Assembly: GCF_042646125.1 (NCBI RefSeq)
Contig: NZ_JBHRSW010000029.1
Span: forward strand, 186,001-250,000
Length of the DNA: 64,000 nucleotides
Direction: 5' to 3'
Origin: Glaciecola flavus
GTDB taxonomy: Bacteria > Pseudomonadota > Gammaproteobacteria > Enterobacterales > Alteromonadaceae
The notes under the pieces were generated by a model. The model searched no databases, was not told the DNA's origin, and was given only the letters and a program-made list of their open reading frames with translations. Of this stretch, positions 52,677 through 59,834 are shown one piece after another (position 1 is the first letter of the stretch; every line of letters starts with the position of its first letter). Both the position numbers and the translations under genes were made by a program.

Positions 52677-54590
52677 TTAAATATTAACCCCGAGTTTTTG
52701 CAACTCAGCGATGTTGTAACTGCCCCAAAATTTTTGTGATTTGTATTCTCGTTTGATGAATTCTAGATACCATACTTTTTGTTCTTGCTGATTGTGTTGG
52801 TCGTAAAAGTTGGCGAGGAAAAGGGCGCTATCTAATGCCGTAGCAAGTTGATTGTTGATAGATGCAATTTTAAACGCATCCAAAGCATGTTGTTCTGCTC
52901 GTTGCCAAATTTGCTGCGAGGCATAGACTTTGGCAAATCCGAGTTGCTGTTTGGATGTTTTTGTCGGTACTTTATCGAGCGTATCAATTGCTTCTTGCCA
53001 GCGTTCTTCAGAAAGCAGCTGTTCAATTAATTTTGTTCTTCCAAGTTCTAAAGTTTCATCTTCAAAATCTTTAGGGAACAATAGTAATGCCTGCCTTAAA
53101 TGATTCTCGGAGATGGTGGGGTGATCTTCATGTATTCCTGCGTAGACGTGATACCGCGCAAGTTCGATATCCGACAATTGGTGTTGCGATAAAAGATGTT
53201 TAGCTTGATTGATGAAGAATGAATGATCTTCGTCTTTTTGCAAATTACCCGCTATATGCGACATTTGCAGCGTATCACTAAACTCTTGAATTGGATCATT
53301 GACGCGTTGAGCCGCTTCAATGGCTTGAAGTAAAGCATTTTTAATTTCGTAGTAGTCAAATCCATTGGCGAAAGCTATACCCAGCCGCGCGTGGGCAACA
53401 GCGATAAGGCTGGGATAATAACTGTACTGGCTAAAAATAGCATGTGCATCGTCTAAAAGTGATTTTGCTTGTTCCAAGTGCCCTAGATGCGTAAGTGATT
53501 TTGCCATTTGAAAGTAGGCCATAGCTTGAAAAGGCTCGTTTTCGGTTGCATTTGCTTTTTCTAAAAGTTCTGCCGACATGAGCTTTGCTTTGTGTGCTTG
53601 ACCAGATTGGTTTAGGCTCTCTGCCAGTCTATAAAGTACGGTCAGGTCTTCAGGCAGAGTTTTGTGTATTAAGCTCAAGATTGTACTTGTGCTCAATGTA
53701 TCCGTTGGTTCAACTTCAAGTAACTTTGTACTTAGCAATGCTTGCAATTGTTTACCTAGCTTATCGTGCAGCCCTTCGAGGTTTGTATCAGTTGTATTAC
53801 TTTGCCAGTGAGTATTGTTATTGATTAACAACAAACGCGCGGAGTAAGCGCTATGATGTTGTTCTAATGCGATCGCGACAAGATATGCATGCTGATGCTT
53901 ATCTTTTAGGAGATTGTAATGTTCTCGAGGTGCTGAAAAAATGTTTTGATACTTGGTAGTATGTAGGTCTTCTAAAACTTGGTATTGCCCTTGTTTTTGT
54001 ATCGGGTGCCAGAGTTTCTCAGTTACTTCTTTTGTTGCAGTATTGTTTTCCAAGGTTGAGCCAACAATTATAGGCAGCAAACTGACTTTTTCTGAGTAAG
54101 AAATGGCAATATTTTTTGCAGGGAACAGGTAATAAATAGCTAATACCGCGATTGTCGCGAACATCATTGCTAACAGGGTATTGCTTGTTCTTTTACTGAG
54201 AGATTTGCCGTGATTATCGTTAGAAAAATCTATCAAAGGTTCATCTTGCACAGGAGTGTTTGGAGGCGCCGCCGCTCGTTTCTCAAAGGCAAGTGTCCAC
54301 TTATATCCTTTTTTGGGGTAAGTCTTTATTGCGCCGTTCCCGAAAAGCGCACGTAAATGGCTTATGTTTTGAAAAACCACTTGCTCAGATACTGCTTTGC
54401 CTTCCCATACCGCATCGAGGATTTGAGCTTTACTCAAGGTTTGATCAGTATTTTGTAAGAAGAATTTTAGTAGTATGGCTTCATTTTTTCGGAAGTGAAC
54501 CACTTCTCCTCCATGTTTGAATAACATGAAGGTTTCGTCATCGAACAAATAATCGTTAATTTGATACTGCAATTGCTTACCATTCACCAT
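52677..54590 (-). CDS. CadC-like transmembrane transcriptional regulator with TPR-type domain
   Basis: The protein of 637 residues has an OmpR-type winged helix at its N-terminus (about 10-105), with VHFRKNEAILLKFFLQNTD, LDAVWEGKAVSEQVVFQNISHLR and IKTYPKKGYKW. One membrane segment (LLAMMFATIAVLAIYYLFPA, about 140-160) separates it from a periplasmic part. That part is a helical TPR-like array, with ERWQEAIDTLDKV and HLGHLEQAKSLLDDAHAIF. ToxR/CadC-type proteins bind DNA from the membrane in response to periplasmic signals. The target may be the divergent PhoX-like gene or the downstream esterase; position is the only hint. Confidence 0.87.
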   Translation of the reverse strand: MVNGKQLQYQINDYLFDDETFMLFKHGGEVVHFRKNEAILLKFFLQNTDQTLSKAQILDAVWEGKAVSEQVVFQNISHLRALFGNGAIKTYPKKGYKWTLAFEKRAAAPPNTPVQDEPLIDFSNDNHGKSLSKRTSNTLLAMMFATIAVLAIYYLFPAKNIAISYSEKVSLLPIIVGSTLENNTATKEVTEKLWHPIQKQGQYQVLEDLHTTKYQNIFSAPREHYNLLKDKHQHAYLVAIALEQHHSAYSARLLLINNNTHWQSNTTDTNLEGLHDKLGKQLQALLSTKLLEVEPTDTLSTSTILSLIHKTLPEDLTVLYRLAESLNQSGQAHKAKLMSAELLEKANATENEPFQAMAYFQMAKSLTHLGHLEQAKSLLDDAHAIFSQYSYYPSLIAVAHARLGIAFANGFDYYEIKNALLQAIEAAQRVNDPIQEFSDTLQMSHIAGNLQKDEDHSFFINQAKHLLSQHQLSDIELARYHVYAGIHEDHPTISENHLRQALLLFPKDFEDETLELGRTKLIEQLLSEERWQEAIDTLDKVPTKTSKQQLGFAKVYASQQIWQRAEQHALDAFKIASINNQLATALDSALFLANFYDQHNQQEQKVWYLEFIKREYKSQKFWGSYNIAELQKLGVNI

Positions 54591-54892
54591 TCAATACAGA
54601 GGTTGGTGAAAATTTCAGGGGCTGCATAACATAGTGCTGTGACGTCGAATCAACATAGCTGCATGGAACAAAGCTACAAATACGGATGGCGCCCCAATTA
54701 AAAGAGATAGTTTGGATACTAATAACGAAAGGGAAAGGCGTCCAGAATTTTTTTGTGCTGGGCTATTACATCAGCACCAACTCGCATAAGGGGACTTAAT
54801 GCGTGCAGAATTTAATTGAAGTGTCACATTAGTCTCGCACAATTGACGTTAATATACCCTGTTGTCAAACATAACTCGAATAAGGAAATACC
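54591..54892. other. Divergent intergenic region, CadC-like regulator / PhoX-like gene
   Basis: The 302-bp gap contains TTGACG at 54844-54849 as a possible -35 box for the PhoX-like gene, without a clear -10. A bulged hairpin (CGCATAAG/CTTAATGCG, 54783-54803) is present. No Pho box with 11-bp spacing was found, although the downstream gene is PhoX-like. Confidence 0.3.
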
Positions 54893-56236
54893 ATGCTAAC
54901 CCGTCGTCGTTTTAACCAAGGCTTGTTATTCGCTGCATTCAGTGGATTGACCATGCATTTAAAAGCGTCTCCCGCAAACAGCTTGCTCTCAGCAACGAAA
55001 GGGTTGGGAAAATTGGTTCCTGATCCAAAAGGGATACTCGATTTACCAGCGGGGTTTACGTACCGCATTATTTCATCACTGGGCGACAAAATGGACGACG
55101 GACTCACTGTGCCTGACGCGGCCGATGGTATGGGTTGTATCCCGCTTGACGACAAACGCATTGTGTTAGTTCGAAACCATGAGCTCAAACCTAATCAAAC
55201 GGATGATTGGGATGTCAATTTTACCCCTGAGCAAATCGCTCAGTCTTACGACAAAAATGCCGATGGACGCCCGCTTGCTGGGGGGACTTCAAACATTGTG
55301 TTTAATATGCAAACAGGCCAAATTGAGCAGCAGTTTATGTCGCTACTGGGGACCGTGCGAAATTGTTCTGGTGGGATCACACCTTGGGGAAGTTGGCTAA
55401 GCTGCGAAGAATCGGTAGATAGAGCATCGAGAAAAATAGAGCAAGATCACGGCTATGTATTTGAAGTACCTAGCACGGCTAAGGGATTGGTTGATCCTAA
55501 ACCCATTAAAGCAATGGGTAGATTTAATCATGAAGCGGCGTGTATTGACCCCAAAACGGGGATTGTCTACTTAACCGAAGACAGAGGGGATAGTTTGTTT
55601 TATCGCTTTATTCCAAACGAGCGTGAAAATTTACACGCCGGTGGCCAATTACAAGCTTTGGTGATAAAAAACCAAAAACAGTTTGATACTCGAAATTGGT
55701 CTTCAGCGAGTATGAAACAGCAAAAAGAGTACGCAGTTGAATGGATTGACTTGGATGAGCCAGAAAGCCCCAAGGACGACCTGCGAAAAAGGGGATACAA
55801 AAAGGGCGCGGCGCTCTTTGCCCGAGGTGAAGGCATATTTTTTGGTGATGACGAATTGTATTTTTGCTGCACCAATGGCGGTGCTAAAAAGCTAGGTCAG
55901 GTAATGCGTTACCGTCTTATCAATGATGCTCCAACAATTAGTCTGTTCTTTGAGAGTAAAGATCCAACAAGTCTCAATTTTGGCGACAATCTCTGTATCG
56001 CACCGTCAGGCCACCTCGTTATTTGTGAAGACCAATATTTGGAAACAGTGAACAATCATTTGAAAGGCATAAGCCCCACTGGAAAAGCCTATGATATTGC
56101 CAAAGTTCGTTGGCAAACCGAACCTGCGGGTGCGTGTTTTTCACCCGATGGCACTACACTATTTGTGAATTTGTACTCGCCCACTGCTACCTTAGCAATC
56201 ACCGGACCTTGGCATAAGATGCACGATATTGCTTAA
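54893..56236 (+). CDS. PhoX-like (DUF839) protein, twin-arginine exported
   Basis: The 447-residue protein has a Tat-type leader (LTRRRFNQGLLFAAFSGLTM) and a beta-propeller core of the PhoX/DUF839 family: LPAGFTYRIISSLGDKMDDG, RIVLVRNHEL, CSGGITPWGSWLSCEE, GRFNHEAACIDPKTGIVYLTEDRGDSLFYRF and GDNLCIAPSGHLVICED. PhoX alkaline phosphatases are calcium- and iron-dependent and exported by Tat. Members of this shorter subgroup are often annotated only as DUF839, so phosphatase activity is likely but unproved. A small helix-turn-helix gene follows after 30 bp. Confidence 0.85.
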   Translation: MLTRRRFNQGLLFAAFSGLTMHLKASPANSLLSATKGLGKLVPDPKGILDLPAGFTYRIISSLGDKMDDGLTVPDAADGMGCIPLDDKRIVLVRNHELKPNQTDDWDVNFTPEQIAQSYDKNADGRPLAGGTSNIVFNMQTGQIEQQFMSLLGTVRNCSGGITPWGSWLSCEESVDRASRKIEQDHGYVFEVPSTAKGLVDPKPIKAMGRFNHEAACIDPKTGIVYLTEDRGDSLFYRFIPNERENLHAGGQLQALVIKNQKQFDTRNWSSASMKQQKEYAVEWIDLDEPESPKDDLRKRGYKKGAALFARGEGIFFGDDELYFCCTNGGAKKLGQVMRYRLINDAPTISLFFESKDPTSLNFGDNLCIAPSGHLVICEDQYLETVNNHLKGISPTGKAYDIAKVRWQTEPAGACFSPDGTTLFVNLYSPTATLAITGPWHKMHDIA

Positions 56237-56266
56237 AATACTATACAAAAGCTAACAGAGAGAGAA

Positions 56267-56488
56267 ATGGCCGTGCTTATTCAGTTAATCAAGACTGAAT
56301 GCAGAGATCCATATTCCGAAGCTAACATCGAAAAACTCAAAGATAATTTTGGGCCATCAACATCAAAAAGTACGATACAAAATGCGATGAATAAATTAAG
56401 TGAACTCGACATAATATACAAAGTGGGTCATGGTAAGTGGCATTTTAGCGATCCAGCTTTCGTTAAATATGTTTTACTGGCTAAGTAA
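56267..56488 (+). CDS. Small winged-helix-like protein
   Basis: The 73-residue protein consists of a single winged-helix-like fold: KLKDNFGPSTSKSTIQNAM and NKLSELDIIYKVGHGKWHFSD. This resembles the C-terminal winged helix of some P-loop ATPases, whose text ends in a F-x-D-P-x-F-type motif; the ATPase part is absent. AGAGAGAG stands immediately before the ATG at 56267, so it may be expressed as a small protein on the PhoX-like transcript. It is either a stand-alone DNA-binding protein or a remnant of a larger ATPase. Confidence 0.5.
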   Translation: MAVLIQLIKTECRDPYSEANIEKLKDNFGPSTSKSTIQNAMNKLSELDIIYKVGHGKWHFSDPAFVKYVLLAK

Positions 56489-56652
56489 GCTGATCTGATG
56501 GTTAAGTAGTAGTGCACATTAATATGAGTGACAATCAGTTTAAGGCATGACTATCAAATCATAAGCGCTAACAAAATCTTACCTTATTAAACAAAAGCGA
56601 ACATTTCTCTATGATTTACTAAACAGCTTTTGTCTGTTGCAGATTGCAAAAT

Positions 56653-56680
56653 ATCGTCCTTACATTTAACAAAGGACGAT
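56653..56680 (+). promoter_or_regulatory. Hairpin enclosing the ribosome-binding site of the beta-barrel gene
   Basis: ATCGTCCTT (56653-56661) and AAGGACGAT (56672-56680) form a perfect 9-bp stem with a 10-nt loop. The 3' arm holds the Shine-Dalgarno AAGGA and ends one base before the ATG at 56682. Folding in the mRNA would block initiation, so this may be a thermosensor or other translational switch. Confidence 0.55.
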
Positions 56681-56681
56681 T

Positions 56682-57305
56682 ATGAAAACACCGACTATTC
56701 TTGCTACTTCTTTTCTGACTCTAGTGGCTTTAACAAATCAAGCGCATGGTGAAACTAACAGCACCGTATTGGATCCCAACAATCGCCATTCTATCGGCAT
56801 GCAGATTGTCGGTGGCGGCTTGGAGTACAAAGGCGGCGGGTATGGCGACCATAACTTAGTGGGTGCCAGCTATATTTATTACAACTACCAACTCGCAAAC
56901 AACTACTACCTTGAAGCGGGGATAATGGGCGCGGCTGACGTTGAAGGTTGGAAGTGCCATCAACAGACCGATGGCGCTTTACAGTGTAAAAACAACGACA
57001 ATGAAACGCTAGGGCTAGATGCTGACGAATTTGAATTTGGCGCGATTGTTTTAGCAGTGAAGGGGAATATTGCACTATCTCAACGCAACAGCCTATATGG
57101 AAAACTGGGGGGATCTTATTACGATTATGAACTGAGCGTTCTTTCGCGTAAAACAGCCTCAGAGGATGGCCTTGGTTTTGTTGCAGAAGCTGGGTGGGAG
57201 TACCGTTGGGATAACAACATAGGGATAAACTTTGGGTTGCAATACCAAAAGGCGGGCGACATTAAAATGAAGAGTAGCCACTTTGGCGTCAGCTATCAAT
57301 TTTAA
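56682..57305 (+). CDS. Outer-membrane beta-barrel protein
   Basis: The 207-residue protein has a signal peptide (PTILATSFLTLVALTNQAHG) and alternating amphipathic strands with aromatic belts: HSIGMQIVGGGLEYKGGGYG, NLVGASYIYYNYQLANNYYLEAG, LYGKLGGSYYDYELSV and GFVAEAGWEYRWDN. It ends SSHFGVSYQF, with the terminal Phe needed for barrel assembly. It resembles OmpW/OmpA-type small barrels of about 8 strands, but no family is certain. Function is unknown. The ribosome-binding site lies in a hairpin at 56653-56680. Confidence 0.75.
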   Translation: MKTPTILATSFLTLVALTNQAHGETNSTVLDPNNRHSIGMQIVGGGLEYKGGGYGDHNLVGASYIYYNYQLANNYYLEAGIMGAADVEGWKCHQQTDGALQCKNNDNETLGLDADEFEFGAIVLAVKGNIALSQRNSLYGKLGGSYYDYELSVLSRKTASEDGLGFVAEAGWEYRWDNNIGINFGLQYQKAGDIKMKSSHFGVSYQF

Positions 57306-57379
57306 TGGCTTGTTTTGGATATACTCCCAGCGCTTTAGCGACAAAAGGCGGGACTTTCAAGTAAAGTCCCGCCTAGAGC

Positions 57380-59575
57380 TTAAAAACTGTAAGAGAACGT
57401 CAAGCGTGCTCTTCTCGGTGCACCAGGTTCAACCCATACATTCGCAAAGGAGTTGGTGTAAAAGGTCTTATCAAACAGGTTGTCAATGTCTAATCTCAAG
57501 GATGTATTGTTGGTAAAATCGACTTCACTGAATAACCTTACTGTGGTGTAGCTTGGTAAATCAAAGTCAGCACCTACCCAGCCATTTCGTTCACCTACAT
57601 ATAATAAGCCACCACCCACTTGCACTGACGCGCTAGCTACATCGAATTCCTTAGTGGTTTGTAAGCTTACTTGATGCTCTGGCGAGTTAATCAATGGGTC
57701 ACCAGCATCAATAGTAAAGCCAAAGCCATCTGCATCAGCAAAACTGTTTAAGAACTCTGCATCCGTGTAGGCGTAGGAGAACCAAAGACTCATGCCATTC
57801 TCAAACTCAATATTGGTGTCCAACTCTAGTCCTGTACTCTCTGCTTCACCCGCTGCAATTGAGAAAAAGCCAGCGGCCATAGCTTCTGGCCTGTCATCAT
57901 TGACCAAGAAGTTGCTTTGTTTTACTTGGAAGAGTGTAAGGTTAAACAAGCCCTGAACGGCATCAAACACTGAAGCAAGGTCAACTTTAACGCCCAGTTC
58001 AGTCGAGTCGGTCACGTTTGGATCAAACTGATTGCCTTGAAAGTCTTGCCCCGTTTGCTGGCGATACCCTTCGCCATAAGAAGCGTAAACGCTAGTGCCT
58101 TCGTTAACTGCATATACAAGGCCTATCTGTGGCGACACGCGAGTATCGTCTGAGGTGATAGTTGTAGCAGGTGAAGCCAAAAAGTTTGTTAAATCTTGTT
58201 CAAAGTCGTCGTAGCGCAAGCCAAGTCTCAGTTGCAGGTTTTCGCTGAGATCAAGTTGATCTTGTATATAGATACCGTAGCCGGTTAACTCTTCGTTTCG
58301 GTTTGTGTTCGCGCCTGCTGCTGGATTCAGGTTAGCAGCATACTCGGGGTTATTGATATTGAGTAAAAGGTGCGTGCTGATATCGGCATCGCTTAGCGTC
58401 GATAATTCGCCGTTAAATCTTGTGCGATAGCGGTCAATAATGAGGGTGTTGTCAAACTTGTCGTAATCAACACCGACTATCAAACGGTGACGAATGTCGC
58501 CGAGGGTAAAGTCACCAGATAATTCGCCGCGCAGTACAAGATAGTCAGAATCAAAGTCACGTGAGCGGAAGAAACGCGAAATTGTCTCCCCGTCTCTAAA
58601 ATACGTTTGTCGTGAGCCAAACTGCGGTTCAAATGCATCCCCTTCCAAACTTGTTTCTCTATAGCCTAATCCACCCAAAAAGCTCCAACTATCATTAAAA
58701 TCGTGCTGTACTTCTAACTGATGACCTACTACCTCGGTATCAATTGGCACAGCTTCGCCGACAAACAAATCTCGTGGAGAAAAGCCAAAGTCTTCTGAAT
58801 AAACCACGCCTCTGTCAAAGGGTAACTCTTGACTGGTGTATTCTAGTTCATAAGTAACAGTGGTTTCGTCAGACACACTCCACTTAAGAGAGGGATAAAA
58901 ACCTTGTTTTTGGGTTTCGACTTCGTTTTTAAAGCTTTCTGCATCATCATAAAATCCAACTAAACGATAGCCAAGTTCTTCGTTGTCACCGATTGTTCCT
59001 TGATAATCACCTTCAAAGCGAAGTTGACTCCAACTGCCGACAGTTGCCTTTACATACCCACCAGTAATAAAAGTAGGACGCTTGGTAATAAGGTTGACCG
59101 TTCCGCCAGGCTCTCCTCGGCCAAATAGAGCTGAACGTGGCCCTTTAAGCACTTCTACTGATTCTACACCGACCAAATCGCGCGGTCCACCAAAACCTCT
59201 ACCAGCATTAAATCCGTTAACAAGAAATCCGCTTGGCAAGTTAATGTCACCAGCAAAGCCCCGCACAGAGAAGGCATTCCATAGCCCACCAAAGTTGTTT
59301 TGGCGAGCCACAGATGCAGACAGGTCGAGCGCGTCATTTAAATTCAGTGCGCCAACATTGCTTAACATTTCTTGATCAATAATTTGATTGGTAGCGGGTG
59401 TCTCCAACGGCGCAAAATCACCTGTATAAGCTCGTCGGTCTCCAATGACGTTTAAGATTTCTACGTCTTGTTCCTCATTCGTTTGTGCCTGTAATTGTGT
59501 TGAGGTAAAAGAAGCGCCTAAAGATAAAACAATTGCGGTAGAAAGTACTGAAGGTTTGAAAGTGTCTGTATTCAT
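57380..59575 (-). CDS. TonB-dependent siderophore receptor
   Basis: The outer-membrane receptor of 731 residues has a signal peptide (AIVLSLGASFTSTQLQAQ), a plug domain (about 45-160) and a 22-strand barrel to the C-terminal Phe (RARLTFSYSF). The plug shows NVIGDRRAYTGDFAPLETPA, QNNFGGLWNAFSVRGFAGD and VEVLKGPRSALFGRGEPGG, as in ferrichrome/FhuA/FpvA-type receptors. DIDNLFDKTFY is the typical end region. It probably takes up a hydroxamate-type ferric siderophore, although the ligand is not predictable. A Fur-box-like sequence lies at 59598-59612, just upstream. Confidence 0.92.
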   Translation of the reverse strand: MNTDTFKPSVLSTAIVLSLGASFTSTQLQAQTNEEQDVEILNVIGDRRAYTGDFAPLETPATNQIIDQEMLSNVGALNLNDALDLSASVARQNNFGGLWNAFSVRGFAGDINLPSGFLVNGFNAGRGFGGPRDLVGVESVEVLKGPRSALFGRGEPGGTVNLITKRPTFITGGYVKATVGSWSQLRFEGDYQGTIGDNEELGYRLVGFYDDAESFKNEVETQKQGFYPSLKWSVSDETTVTYELEYTSQELPFDRGVVYSEDFGFSPRDLFVGEAVPIDTEVVGHQLEVQHDFNDSWSFLGGLGYRETSLEGDAFEPQFGSRQTYFRDGETISRFFRSRDFDSDYLVLRGELSGDFTLGDIRHRLIVGVDYDKFDNTLIIDRYRTRFNGELSTLSDADISTHLLLNINNPEYAANLNPAAGANTNRNEELTGYGIYIQDQLDLSENLQLRLGLRYDDFEQDLTNFLASPATTITSDDTRVSPQIGLVYAVNEGTSVYASYGEGYRQQTGQDFQGNQFDPNVTDSTELGVKVDLASVFDAVQGLFNLTLFQVKQSNFLVNDDRPEAMAAGFFSIAAGEAESTGLELDTNIEFENGMSLWFSYAYTDAEFLNSFADADGFGFTIDAGDPLINSPEHQVSLQTTKEFDVASASVQVGGGLLYVGERNGWVGADFDLPSYTTVRLFSEVDFTNNTSLRLDIDNLFDKTFYTNSFANVWVEPGAPRRARLTFSYSF

Positions 59576-59597
59576 TGCTTTTTAGTGTAGGTTGGTA

Positions 59598-59612
59598 TGA
59601 AAATTATTGTTA
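59598..59612. promoter_or_regulatory. Fur-box-like site upstream of the siderophore receptor
   Basis: The 15-bp sequence TGAAAATTATTGTTA matches the 7-1-7 Fur consensus TGATAAT-n-ATTATCA at 11 of 14 positions. It is centred 30 bp upstream of the start codon, where binding could block transcription or initiation. Confidence 0.4.
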
Positions 59613-59653
59613 ATTTATGTTATGTTATCACATATCTTTTGATGGTGCGGATT

Positions 59654-59802
59654 TTTTTAGAAGGCGATGTTCCCTTTAAGTGTAGACACTCTCAGAGCAA
59701 AGCCTAAAAGGCATGGATGCCTTTTTGGAGTCCCATGGATGGGTGGAAAACGACTTTGTTTTGAGAGTGTCTACACTTAAAGGGAATGTCGCTTTTTGAA
59801 AG
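59654..59802 (+). repeat. Double-ANGGAN hairpin element, copy 2
   Basis: The arms 59654-59702 and 59754-59802 pair over 49 positions. Forty-one are Watson-Crick and eight are G-U (five within the inner 42), with no other mismatch, if read as + strand RNA. The 51-nt core repeats the copy 1 design: AAAGGC-[AUGGAU]-GCCUUU (59707-59724) and CCC-[AUGGAU]-GGG (59732-59743). The core is nearly identical to copy 1 but the arms are unrelated to it. Both flanking genes are on the minus strand, so the element with its GGA loops is antisense to them. It lies just past the stop of the VPS10/BNR gene. Confidence 0.9.
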
Positions 59803-59834
59803 TTTAATGGCGCTAGCGGAAAGTCTTACAAGCC

